From: Elysia chlorotica | Lineage: Eukaryota > Mollusca > Gastropoda > Plakobranchidae | Direction of reading: 5' to 3' | DNA length: 64,000 bases | NCBI GenBank assembly: GCA_003991915.1 | Contig: RQTK01000058.1 | Span: 508,207-572,206 of the forward strand | Shown here: one piece after another, positions 41,758-53,035 of the stretch | Position numbering within the stretch: the first letter of the stretch is position 1 | Layout of the letters: each line of letters begins with the position of its first letter | Made by a program: the position numbers and the translations under genes | Notes under the pieces: generated by a model | The model's database searches: none | What the model was told of the DNA's origin: nothing | What the model saw: the letters and a program-made list of their open reading frames with translations, nothing else

Positions 41758-44700
41758 CAGATAGACAGAAAAACATAGTTTAGAGTTTGATGAACATATA
41801 GAGAGGCCTCTGGTCAAGCCTTCCAGAAGGAGCCTGACGGCCCGGGGTCGTAAACCCTTCAAAGCCAGGCGTGTTCCACGGTGGTAGCGGTGTCACTACC
41901 TGTCAAGCCGTGACCTGCTCATGTATGAACACTGACAACGTTTTTTGTTTCGTTTTTTTTTCACCCACTCTTTCTAGTTGTCGACATCCGGTCTAAACAA
42001 TGGACAATAGTCACAATACTGTTGTTGCGGCAAACTGGCTGAATATATACCATAAAATGTTTTTAATCAATACTGTTTGAGTTTTTACGCACCCTAGTGT
42101 CATATTTCTTTTCATTGTGAAAATTTTCACCACTCGGTATCACTTCCCACCTGTAGTGCTTACAGAAAAAAAAAAAAAAAACAAACAAAGGAGGAATATA
42201 CAGCAAACAAACAAAAATAACTTTTAACAAAACATAACAAAGACACTAAACAAATCAAAACAGAAACAAGACAGCAGCAACAACAATAGCCTAAAAACAC
42301 ATCAAAATAAATAGGACAAATGCTATGATCACGATTATGAAATGTGTAAATAGTTTAAAAAAATAGTTTGGTTGGTGTAAAAGGATATTTTGCAGTTTCG
42401 TACCAATGAGGAAGTTCTCACACTGTTCCTTTTCTTACGTACTCTTTTTGTAAGCGACAATGTTCTGAAAATATGTGCCTCATCAGTATGCACAGACGAA
42501 TCTACACGCTTTGTGGCTGGAATTTGGGCAAGCACTCACTGTCAGTGACAAAATACTCGTACATTGTATTTTTTTCTTACGTTGCGTCGTTTGCAAAGGT
42601 TGTAAAACCCAGACAATGCTATTATAAAAAAAAAAAAAACCTCTCTCATCATTATGCGCAGACATATTATTTACATACTTTAAGGCTGGAATTCAGGGAA
42701 ATTTTTGTCTAGTGTCCATGATGAAACACATGGACATAGATTGACGGGTGAATGGATTAGACCAATGGTGTACAAACAGAATGCAACTTCATCCAAAATG
42801 CTAATATGCGGGTGCCAGTGATAAAGTGACAGAACCTTTTTACAAGAAAACCTTTGTTAGGAGTTTGTTTAAAGGGAAGTGAGTGAGTGAGTTTGTTTTT
42901 TTACGGCACGCCAGCACGGTAACGGCTAAATTGTGCCCATGATGTCCAAGGTCAGTTAATACATTACACTAGTACAAAGTAGTAGCAACGGTGATTCCGT
43001 TATTTCTCGGAGTGGTAAAAGCATGAAAATCAAAGACTATATACAAGAGTTTGAAAGACCCATTGTGTAGGATTATCGCAGTTAAGTTTTATTACATACA
43101 TCAATGTCCAACAGATACCTCAGTACGCATTGAGGACTCACATAAATAAATACGCTCTCTAGTGGCTTGGAAGCCAGGTACAGGTTTCTTTCCCGGTAAA
43201 AAAGCGGACAGTCAGCCAGAATGTGACTTATGGATAATCGACAGTTGCAGGTTTGACACTGTGGAGGCTCTTCACCTCTCAATAGGAAGGCGTGAGTAAG
43301 ATGAGAATGTCCAAGTCACTCCTGCTCAGTGCCCAAAATGTTGTTGGATCTGTGTAATTTGTTGTTTGTCAGGTTTTTCCATCGCGCTTTCCAGTTTTCT
43401 CTTATAAACTTATATACAATTGGCTTTGCATATGATGCAGGTATCTGTACCTATGTAGATTCGAGTTCGAGCCCAATCTTGGCGAGCTCATCAGCCATTT
43501 CATTTCCTTCAATTCCAACATTGCTGAGAATCCCAGCAGAGAGCGATTTACTTATCATTTTTGTGCAGTTCAAGGATTGTTGTCTACAAATAAAACATTC
43601 TTTACTAGAAGTTTGCATGATGAAAGCTAACGAGGCTGCTCCTGTGTTAGATATCCGTAAAGGAACTCTTTGCGGAACCTACGAGACAATCCAGGGGAAA
43701 AGAGAAACTTTTATATCTGCAACTAATTGAGCAGGAATTATATTTTTGTATTATAGGTAAAACATCTTCTGTTGCGACACTTGCTGCGGCTGGCATGTAA
43801 ACATTTACATTGAAAAGAGAAGGGAGGATGCAGAATACTAGTGCTAAACACCATTTATGTGGAGCCAAAAGACTTCCGTATCCAATACGAACGTTGTTAT
43901 GACCAAAGGAATCATGGAAACAAGAGTTAAAGGAGATAAATTTACGCTGAAGTCGTCTATTTCATTGGTCAAGATACTTTCATACCAATAAAGTTCAAGA
44001 GCCTAAGAAAAGACGAACTGAAAGTCAACATAAGCAAAACAGACAAAAAGGAAAATGGATCACTTACAGACGACAGGAAAGGTGTCGAAAGGAAAAGGCA
44101 ACAATAGACCTTAACAAATAAATATATGGATAATTAGAAGGAAACTTTAAAAAAAAGCAACAGGTAACATAATCAATTTACATAAATCGTGAAATCAATA
44201 CTCCTTTATAACTGCGGAACATGGGGGCTCACTTAAACGGAAGAAGAAACCAGCTTAAAAATAATTATTCTTTACATTCGATACTCTACTAGAATCATGA
44301 TAACAAAATCTCTCTATAAAATGTGCCCAAAAATCATTTGCCACAAAAAATATGCTGGGACCTCTTTAGTCACATTCTTCGAAGAGACAAGAACATTCCC
44401 GTTTTAAAAAAAAACCAACAAAAAAACAACAACAACAAAAGCCGCCTATTTTATCTCGCAAGCAAACACCCCTACAGGTTCGACCAAAACAGCATTGCCA
44501 ACAGAGAGAGCGTATAGAATGTCGCTTATCTTGGAAGCTTTTTGGTGTTTAGTGTTGGTATCCCTGAATTGCATTTTATTTTGCTAACCTCATACTTTCT
44601 GTATTATATTTCAGAGGACATATTCGCCGTGACAGCCGCTGGGACGGTAGTAAATGTAGTTCCTTGCAGTCCTGTTCCTGTTGTTATCGCTGATCTGACG

Positions 44701-45287
44701 CCGCGATCATGCAGTATGTTCTCTCCCCCTCCCTTTTTTTTATTTCCCCTGCTGTTTCACTCTCAGGCTCTTGGTTTTTTTTTAAAGTTATAAATAATAA
44801 TAACAATAGCAATAATAATAATAATAATAATAATAAACAATGACAATTACAATGACAATAACAAATATCGCCTCTCTCCCCCTACATACAATGTAATTGA
44901 TTCCCATTCAATTGACAGCGTGGATTGCAAAGATAATAATTTTCCCTTCTCACATCCCTACTGCTCTGCGTGAAAAGTTGGACCAAAAGAGTGTGGCCAT
45001 CTTGTAAGTATTCGGCTCAGCTCAAGGAATACGCTTCTTGTTTTGGACGCATACAGAGGATTATTCGAAGTTCACCCTGTAACAGGTGATTTTGTTAAAC
45101 TCTAAGAGAATAAACTTTACCCATACTGTTTAAATAAAACAAGTAGAACACAAATACTGTAGTAGAACTTCGAATATTAAAATAATGGACCGTACAAGAA
45201 CTATCAGAGATAATTATGGAGAACAAGCATTGTTTATGTAGTAGTTGAAATGGCAATAATCGAAGCTGTGGTGACATTAATAATAAT

Positions 45288-45350
<63 letters not shown>

Positions 45351-46296
45351 CAGTAGTAGTAGTACAAGTAGTACAATGGGGAGAAAGAGAACCATAAGAA
45401 GACACGCACAAGTGAGGACAATGCTTATTGATATTATTTATGCTATATCTATCCCTAAGGTGTAAAAAGACAACTATACAGCTCTAAAACTATAACTAAC
45501 GGGCGGCCTAGCTACTATCTGACCGATGTATTGGAACTGCCTGATGGCAGAATACTCATGAGTGATGCCAGTGCTATTTTCGATTATGCCAAGAGATTTT
45601 GGATTATTTTTGAAGGTCGAGCCGATGGCAGGTATGACTCTTTTCAACCCTTCAACTTCAAGCACTGTATTCAGTAATGTGAAATTAGAAACAGAAAGCC
45701 TATCATAAACCTTTTTCAATAGAATGAAAATCAAAGCAATCACTTATTATACTGTGCAGTTTCAAACAATAACCATAATTCACAAATTGTTTGCTTATGC
45801 AGGCTTAAATTAAAAGCTCAGCTCTATAGTATATACGCCTGAAATGAAATTTATATATATTGTATTAAATTTACTTTTAGCAATGGCCTTTCATAGTTGA
45901 TACGGTAAAGACCGTTGTGTGTTTTGATGCTGCAGTGAGGTTAGGACGCCTTGATAAGAAAGATAAATTTAAACGGGTTAAAAAGGCACTTCAATATTCT
46001 ATTACTATTCGTTAAGTTTTTGTCCATGCTGCCGGCTAATTCAACTAAGTTTTTTTTTCTTTTTTTTTTTTTTATAAATTAAACTCAACTACCACTTAAT
46101 TGTAACCAGACTTTTGGTTCTCAATCCAACCACGGGCCAAGTACAAGAAACTATGGCCGGTCTGGCATACCCATCTGGTTTGGAACTTACAATCGACAAG
46201 AGGGCATTCTTATTGTCCGAGGCTTCGAGATCAAGAATTTACAAGTTGGTTACAAACGTCACTATAATTATTTCATTACTCTGCACTTAGTGTGAT

Positions 46297-46349
<53 letters not shown>

Positions 46350-49300
46350 GACATCTAGATGATAAGATTTCTGTAGTTCACCACTACATCCACATTAATG
46401 AAAATGAGCATGCCATTCATACCTGTTCTGGTTTTAGGTCTATCCTAACTCATTTTACTTTCAATCCACTGTAATTGAAAAAAAAATGCAACCAGATTCC
46501 GTGGAAATGCAGACAGTTAAAGTAATTCTATTTCTCATATCCATCTTGTCATTCTCAAATGTCCTTCTGTTAGATAACTCAGGAACCCTTTATTCAACAT
46601 GCTCTTTCACAGCTTTCTTAAAAATTATTTAAAAGAAATATAGCCCTTTACGGTCATGTTTTATCAGTCTTCTTAGAATTACTTTTTTAAGATGTATGTC
46701 TTCAGACTGTTGTATCCACCAAACTATGCATCCACATATGTGGACGATGAATAAAAGAGCTAATAGAGGTCCCATGACAAATTAAGTGATTGAAAATGAT
46801 CCTCCAAGGAGCAGTTGTTGGATGTGGCGGCTTAACCTTTTCCACGGCAAGTGGGTGTTATCCACCCGAACGCTCCGTCATCTGCCTTTAACTTGATGTG
46901 TATTGTTCAGATTTGGTATAACTTTAACTTTAACGTTTAAGCGATCATCATCATGTATAGTGTGGTCTAATTCAAGGATCAACATTTGAAAAATTGGTTA
47001 AGGAGTATGAGTTATGTCTGACATTTTTTTTACTCTTGCCTGGGACGTGGGTGTATCACACTTGTACACTATTTATATAGAAATCTAGTTACTGGCAAGT
47101 GGGTGTATCACACTTGTACACTATTTATATAGAAATCTAGTTACTGGCAAGTGGGTGTATCACACTTGTACACTATTTATATAGAAATCTAGTTACTGGC
47201 AAGTGGGTGTATCACACTTGTACACTATTTATATAGAAATCTAGTTACTGGCAAGTGGGTGTATCACACTTGTACACTATTTATATAGAAATCTAGTTAC
47301 TGGCAAGTGGGTGTACCACACTTGTACACTATTTATATAGAAATCTAGTTACTGGCAAGTGGGTGTATCACACTTGTACACTATTTATATAGAAATCTAG
47401 TTACTGGCAAGTGGGTGTACCACACTTGTACACTATTTATATAGAAATCTAGTTACTGGCAAGTGGGTGTACCACACTTGTACACTATTTATATAGAAAT
47501 CTAGTTACTGGCAAGTGGGTGTTTGAACACGAATCTAGACACTTAAAAGACCTTTGAACAGTTCTGACATAGAAGCACAGTAATCTCCTGGCATTCGGTC
47601 AGATCACAGGTGTGACATGCAGATTTTGTCTTTCTGTCAGAAAACTAGACCGCGCTTGCACTTAAATGGTTTGATTAGTTATAGGTGTAACTTGGAAGGA
47701 TACAATCCCGAGAAAGGGGATGCCAAGTATAACAATGTCAACAAAAGATAGTCGAGTTGAACTAGGGTGCATGAGTGGGTTTGTTTTTACGGCACGTCAG
47801 CACAGTAACGGCTATAAAGTATATTTAAATATGCCCATATCTCAATGCAGATCTCATCGTTAGACCCGCGAGTGAAAAGTAAATAATGCTGTGAATGATT
47901 TTCTATGATTTGTTCAAACTCTTCTCTATACAATTTTAGAGGGTCTTGTCCTTCTGTAATTTAATCTATGTGGAATGACCCATTAGTTACGTTTCACGGT
48001 ATCCACCAATGTAATTTTCTTCTTGGCTAAGATCTCTGCTAGGTGCACGTTGTGAAGTAGTTATCACAGGTGACATTTCACCCACTTCCAACAAAATTGC
48101 TGGTGAGCAACATGGAGATGTTTGCAGCAATCCCCAGATGTCTTTATTATATCGGTCTACAATTGTTGTTTACTTAGCAAGTTGATCTAGTAGATTCATG
48201 TTAGTGGTCAAAGAGTTGCAGACCCAGAAGATTATTATACCGTACTTGTCGGGCTTGCTGGACATGTGCTGGATGAAACGGCATTTCATTCGAAGTGGCA
48301 CTTATTGTTCATTCACAGTTGTTTTCACCAGGTACATTACACTTGGTCAGATTCTTGTATAACGAATCCCATAGTTCCCTTACCGGCCTTTGGGTTAGGT
48401 TTAGACGACTTGCCGTTTGCCGAGAAGGCAACTGAAAACAACATCCATATTCAGGCTTATTGCTCAAAACATGTGATGGGTGAAGTACACCCCCTTGCCA
48501 GGAATCAAATAGCTCAAAGCATGCCAGGTTAAAATGTAGTAGAACGGAAATAATACTTATTCCAGACACAAACAGGGAAAGGAAAAGGTCGAATAAATAA
48601 TAGTTTATTATTTTCATACATGACTGTAGCGCTTCTCGACAAATAAATGTTTTAGTTTTTTTTTTTACTTTCGTCTGAAGGGTTGAGCTCAGCCAAGATC
48701 GACCTTTTTTCAAGTCAGTTTTCGCTGAAAACCTTCCCGGCATGCCACAGCACATCCGTCGGGCGAACAAGGGCGTGGACGAGGACAGCTATTGGGTGGG
48801 CCTTACTTTCCCACGTTATCAGGGGGACATTTCGGTGCTGGATCAGTACTCGGCCCAACCAGCAGCCCGAAACTTCCTCGCTCAGGTAGATCTTTGTGTA
48901 CTGAGACTCCTAGTCTTATTGTAAGCACACGTGTAGGCCTATTTTCTTAAAATTATGACTCCCAAAATATTATGAAAAATTGTTATTCAAAATTAATGCA
49001 TAATCAAAATGGAGGAAGTTATATTAATAATATAGCACCTGATATTAATAATTAAGGACTGCCTGATGCATTCATGTTTCTCTAGTGTAATTATAGGATC
49101 CTGTTATAATGGCGTAAAGAAATTGTAATCTCGTTGAGTTATGCTACATAGATTCGATCAGCACTGGTTTCCGGCCTTTTGGTATCTGTACTCACAAAAA
49201 AAGACTTCTATATATAGAGACAATTATGTTTTTATCACTAGTCTGAAAGCATTTGTACTATACAGACATAATGTACCTTTTCCTACATCATATCAAGTTA

Positions 49301-52023
49301 ATCATAATAATTATTTTCTTTGATCCTTTGACCCCCAAATTTATGCGTGAAACAGAGACGGAGCGAGCAGCAGCTGAAAATGATGTACAATATAAGGGGC
49401 CTTGCTGTGGAATTGGACGTATATGGCCAGATCATACACAGCATGCATGATCCAACTACAAGTAAGGTCATGGAAGTGACAGAGGTCAATGAACATGCCG
49501 GATTGGCTTACGTCGGGACCCGCAATCAAAACGCAGTTCTTCGCGTTATGACGTCCGCAACCAGGCTTTCAGTCGACACCATGATAGAGGTGCTTACATT
49601 TCTGTTGGGATAGGATATCCTTTTGTTACTAGTTCATCTTTTTTTCTTAGAACAAATGCAAACAAAGGGTTTGATGATTCAATAAAATGTGTCCCTGTTT
49701 CTGTTAAATAGCGAAACATTGGCGTTATGCCTATTTTGAAATTGTTAAAAAGGTATTAGATGTTTATATTTGGAAATCATCAAAAGTACGTGAAGAAGGG
49801 AAATGAATGTGAATGGGTGTAACCAAAACGTCTAATATGACATTTTTAAGGCACACAAAACTAAAAATAGCTCAAAACAATGACTAAACCATGTCTTATT
49901 ATTTCATGTAGGTGATGCGCAGCAGATGCAAAGTGACAGAAGATAAGATCCTTGAGGCAAAAGAGGCGCTTAGGAAACAAGTTATGAACAGACAAAACGC
50001 TGCCAATGGAAACCAAAATTCAATGTCCGAGAGCGCTAGTGTCAACGTTCCCGCTATGCATCCATCCAGTCCCACGCAATCGAAGCACAAGCCTCTTCCA
50101 CCCAATTCTGATCATCAAATCAGAGAGAAAAGTTTAGGTTTCAGTAAAGGCACTGGCCAGTCAGAAGAAAGGAATTCAACGAGCTTTCGGGAAGGCTTAA
50201 GTCTTATACAGAACATTCTAAGCCGTAGAGGACTTCAAAGTGGAAAAAAGAGAACTTCTGTAGGAAACCAATATTTATCAACCTCACCTCAGTCCCCCCA
50301 AAAACTGCCAACGCCACCGGTTGTGGATTCATGGAAGTCAAAAGACACGCAAACTCAACCCCAAGAACAATTTCCACTGAACCAGGCGTCTTTCCAACAA
50401 CATAATCCTCCCCAGTCAACACCACAGCAATTCTTCAATCAACCATACAAGCAAGCAGATACGAAGCTGCCTGCCAGAACAACACAACAAAAAGATCTAC
50501 AAGGCTTTCCTTCTCAAAGCAGACGAGCTTTCCAAACGCCGTCATTTTTAGATCGTCCGCCGATACCAAGCAACAACATATCTCCTAACAATATGAGAAC
50601 ACCTTACCAGCAAAATATGCCAATGCAAGTAAATATTCCGATCCCCCCACCTCCTTACAGCCAAGCGATGGGTGGAATAACACAAGTGTATGCTCCGAAC
50701 GGCAATGTTCCTCTACCTTTTGCAGCAACAGGTTTTCAAAATAGTTTTGCTCAATTCAATACACCTCAAACCAACCTGCAAGGTTTAAATTTAGAACAGT
50801 CACTTGATCCCTACCAAGGAAACAGTCGCGACCCTAATAGTATTTATAGTCCACCGTCAAGAAATACTCCCACAGATTCGAACAGCCCGTTCTTAGCCCA
50901 TGGTCTTGTGCCTACAGGTCATCACTCAGCTATTCAATCTACATATCATGATCATGACAACAAACCTCAGATTGTTCACAAATTTGTCAATGGTCAAATG
51001 ATCACGCAGATTATTGTGCCAGATCTGGACACCATACTATATGACAGAACAGAACCAAAGACTACCACTGCTCCATTTGTATTAGCCACTCCAAGACCCG
51101 CAACGAACAAAGCAGATGAGTTTAAATCCCTGCCAACACCGCAATCTCCACTTCAGGTGCTCCCTAAAAAACCTCCCCAGAGTGAAACACAGAAAAAATT
51201 AGCTCTGGGCGGTTTCTTGGGCATCGCCCCAAAGCAGAGTAATAGTGACAGCACGGATAAACCACCCTTGTTTCATATCGGCCCGGAGATGGTGAACACT
51301 TTCCCTGAGTTTGGCCAAATGCCAGGTTCAGCTTTAGACGCATCACCGATTGGGAATGGGATATACGGCCTTGATTCGGCTGTCCGCCCACCAACAGCGC
51401 GAGAGCGTAATGCAGCCATAGCGCTCAATATGTTTACGGGTGTCACTGATCCGACCAATGCAATTCCAAAAGAGGAGAATCAAATGAACAAGCAAGATCC
51501 ACCAACAACTCCGGTCTACCAAGAGCCCCGCTCTTATTTTGAAACTCAATCTAATCTCTTAAACAAAACTATTATCATCGGGACGGCTCAAGAGATCCCA
51601 AAGACACTGGCAAGAGTAGATAACAGTAATTCCTTGAATAAAGAGTTACCACATGCCCACGGGACGCATATGTCTCCCGCAAGCGATGACAGCAATGCAG
51701 CCACAGTTCGAAATATTGACGCTAAATCAACAGACAGAGAAACCAAAGAAACAGTATTGAAACGTGGTCTCCAACAACTCCATCAGTTGTTTCGAAAAGA
51801 AAACTCTAGGATTTCTCGACCACAGCAAGTAATTCAAGACACTGTCAAAGAAAAACAAAATGTACATACGCTGTCAGTTTCCGAGACCGATCTGGCTCCA
51901 ATAACAGTTCCTCATGGGACCGTACAAACTTCAAGGACTTTGCATTCTTCGTCATCCATTTTACAATCAGACAATCAACAACGCAGTATGCTCACACATC
52001 CACAGCAACACAACCATACCTAG
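39347..52023 (+). CDS. APMAP/hemomucin-like membrane protein with giant low-complexity C-terminal extension
   Basis: Strictosidine-synthase-like six-bladed propeller protein of the APMAP family; vertebrate APMAP is a type II membrane glycoprotein with arylesterase activity. Exons: 39347-39480, 40101-40216, 44615-44713, 44978-45085, 45460-45631, 46110-46244, 48681-48885, 49356-49589, 49912-52023. All introns are GT-AG and all phases agree. Residues 21-37 form the single membrane segment. APMAP landmarks follow in order: L-P-P-P-P-F-L, D-I-F-A-V-T-A-A-G, L-L-V-L-D-A-Y-R-G-L-F-E-V, Y-L-T-D-V-L-E-L-P-D-G-R, Y-P-S-G-L, S-R-I-Y-K, E-N-L-P-G-M-P-Q-H-I-R-R, Y-W-V-G-L, and H-A-G-L-A-Y-V-G near residue 375. 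The family normally ends close after this point (human about 416 aa). Here one exon adds residues 402-1104, rich in Gln, Pro, Ser, Thr and Asn. Drosophila hemomucin has the same plan, propeller plus long tail. The TAG at 52021-52023 may not be the natural end (next entry). Confidence 0.85.
39837..39905 (+). mobile_element. tRNA-like sequence, probably a SINE head or tRNA fossil
   Basis: GTCTAATGGTATACACCACT, CTTTTGAATC in an anticodon-like position and a B-box-like GATTCGAACTT are in tRNA order. Stem pairing is poor and the sequence runs on without a tRNA end, so a functional tRNA gene is not called. Lies in the first APMAP-like intron. Confidence 0.35.
40527..40623. repeat. (ACT)n microsatellite
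   Basis: About 30 near-perfect ACT units preceded by a degenerate CCACTG tract. It gives spurious poly-Thr, poly-Tyr, poly-Ser and poly-Val frames. Confidence 0.95.
40843..40930 (-). mobile_element. SINE fragment
   Basis: Retains the GATCAGTCACATTGTACTGA and ACCGAATCAATCGGGGAAAA landmarks of the local SINE family. Short and diverged. Confidence 0.45.
41692..41756. repeat. (AG)n microsatellite
   Basis: About 64 bp of pure AG, intronic in the APMAP-like gene. Confidence 0.95.
42885..43760 (-). mobile_element. LINE 3' fragment with RNase H domain (I-like clade)
   Basis: On the minus strand, V-G-I-E-G-N-E-M-A-D-E-L-A-K (about 43460-43520) is the conserved C-terminal motif of the RNase H domain carried by I/Jockey-group elements. 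R-G-E-E-P-P-Q-C-Q-T-C-N-C-R-L followed by H-I-L-A-D-C-P-L-F (43280-43180) is the terminal C-x2-C...H-x4-C finger. A 3' UTR follows, with CGTTACCGTGCTGGCGTGCC, and ends in a CTCA-repeat tail (reads gtgagtgagtgag on +). The more upstream reverse-transcriptase part is not identifiable here. Frames are not continuous, so it is dead. Confidence 0.75.
44808..44834. repeat. Short (AAT)n repeat
   Basis: About nine units of AAT/ATA, just after the third APMAP-like exon. Confidence 0.85.
45285..45370. repeat. (AGT)n microsatellite
   Basis: About 26 AGT units with one CAG interruption. Source of poly-Ser and poly-Tyr artefact frames. Confidence 0.95.
46300..46345. repeat. (TC)n microsatellite
   Basis: Pure TC array of about 45 bp, 55 bp downstream of the sixth APMAP-like exon. 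Confidence 0.95.
46834..47041 (+). mobile_element. One end of a piggyBac-like element
   Basis: TTAACCTTTTCCACGGCAAG at 46834 resembles the terminus of the element at 5509 (TTAACCTTTTCAGGACGTTT). Next comes a small hairpin (GGGTG...CCACCC). The opposite end was not found. The sequence leads into the 52-bp array, whose unit starts with the same GGCAAGTGGGTG. Confidence 0.4.
47042..47523. repeat. 52-bp minisatellite, nine full units plus a partial one
   Basis: Units begin at 47042, 47094 and every 52 bp to 47458; a partial unit starts at 47510. Each reads GGCAAGTGGGTGTATCACAC, then TTGTACACTATTTATATAGA and AATCTAGTTACT. The units from 47094 on are identical except for one T/C site (TATC in those at 47094-47250 and 47354; TACC in those at 47302, 47406 and 47458). 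The first unit has GGACGTGG at its start. Intronic in the APMAP-like gene. Confidence 0.95.
47765..47830 (-). mobile_element. 3' tail of the same I-like LINE family
   Basis: GAGTGGGTTTGTTTTTACGGCACGTCAGCACAGTAACGGC (in two halves) matches the 3' UTR end of the LINE at 42885-42940. Only the tail is recognisable. Confidence 0.65.
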
Positions 52024-52795
52024 ATCTGCTGAAATGTCAGCTTCCATTTTAGCCACTGGCGCCAGCCAAATGACCTCCTATTCCAGAGCAGAAGTAATGC
52101 ATCCACAGCAGCAGGAAAGTGTTGGCACATTGCAATCTGGTTCTCAGCAAGATAGTTCTTCATATCCAAATCTTTCTCAAAGCCACACTCTTGGAAATCT
52201 TGATGGCTCAAATCAAACACCACCGAATGACTCAACCCAACAGATGCGGAATCCAGGTTCCCCATCTGCTATGAATGCCAGCATTACCGACCAAAGTCAG
52301 CAGTCTCACACAAGCAATGTTGCAAACGAAGCCCAACAAACTCCACACAATCACGGATTTATTCAGATTTATCAAAATGGTAAAAACATCGTCATCCCAC
52401 TCAGCCAGAGCTTGCTACAGACTCTAAGCAGCCGTCTTGGAGCAGCCACTACGAGTCAGCAATCCTCGAACCAGCAATCAGTCTCTAGCCCAAACTCACC
52501 GACCAATGTCCCTAGCGTAGACTTTGAGATACCCGTAGCTCTTGAGCAGCAAACCGGACCTCAAGCGCTTCAACAAAAGCAATCAGTATCACATTCATCA
52601 GGAAACACGATCCAGCAACAAATGGAACCGCCAAAGTCTGACGAGCCATCTAGCCCAGCAACATCTTATCAACGAGGAATAGAGAGTAACGGGCCCAACA
52701 CTGATCAACAGATCCTATCTGTGGACGACCAGCAAGTTAACATGAATGAGCGCACCTCGGGACCAGCATCTTTCATTCAAGACTTCATGGGATAG
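52016..52795 (+). CDS. Continuation of the low-complexity extension in another frame
   Basis: Directly after the TAG at 52021-52023 a second frame (+1 relative to the first) stays open to TAG at 52793-52795. It encodes about 258 residues of the same Gln/Ser/Pro/Asn-rich composition. A short ordered-looking motif (F-I-Q-I-Y-Q-N-G-K-N-I-V-I-P) resembles one in the main frame (H-K-F-V-N-G-Q-M-I-T-Q-I-I-V-P). It has no start context of its own. The simplest reading is one protein of about 1,360 aa interrupted by a one-base difference between 51985 and 52023. Sequencing error, a real truncating allele, an unusually short intron (GTATGC...CCTAG, 38 nt) and frameshifting are all possible. The polyadenylation signal follows this frame, not the first. 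Confidence 0.6.
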   Translation: MPRSAEMSASILATGASQMTSYSRAEVMHPQQQESVGTLQSGSQQDSSSYPNLSQSHTLGNLDGSNQTPPNDSTQQMRNPGSPSAMNASITDQSQQSHTSNVANEAQQTPHNHGFIQIYQNGKNIVIPLSQSLLQTLSSRLGAATTSQQSSNQQSVSSPNSPTNVPSVDFEIPVALEQQTGPQALQQKQSVSHSSGNTIQQQMEPPKSDEPSSPATSYQRGIESNGPNTDQQILSVDDQQVNMNERTSGPASFIQDFMG

Positions 52796-53013
52796 ACATT
52801 GTAAATCAAAGGCCACTCTTACACGGCAAGGCTAGTTTCCTTATACGGTATACAAAACTTTAGAGTGGAATTTTTTTTACACTTTTTCTTTGTAAACCAT
52901 ATTCTTGTATATTTATATATATATCCTCAAAATTGCAAGTTCAAAATGAAATTAGAGGTGTAGTCACACAGCCATATTGTATAACTACACATTATCATCA
53001 CTTTAAAAAATTA

Positions 53014-53019
53014 AATAAA
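53014..53019 (+). terminator. Polyadenylation signal of the APMAP-like gene
   Basis: AATAAA lies 219 bp after the stop of the second reading frame at 52795, before a T-rich stretch. Placement supports 52795 as the natural end of the coding sequence. Confidence 0.6.
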
Positions 53020-53035
53020 GTTTTAAAATCCTTTT

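Noticed and set aside
44937-45005. Exon starting at ACAG|CGTGGATTG before the fourth APMAP-like exon
   Set aside because: The frame needed for the conserved segment has a stop there; the acceptor at 44976-44977 gives the correct phase and family match.
45095-45465. Poly-Tyr and poly-Ser frames
   Set aside because: Produced by the AGT array between two genuine exons.
47042-47523. CRISPR-like array
   Set aside because: The units are contiguous tandem repeats with no variable spacers, in an animal intron.
48309-48770. 153-codon minus-strand frame
   Set aside because: Overlaps the real APMAP-like exon at 48681-48885 on the other strand, whose protein matches a known family.
51164-51549. Minus-strand frames under the giant exon
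   Set aside because: Shadows of the + strand coding sequence.
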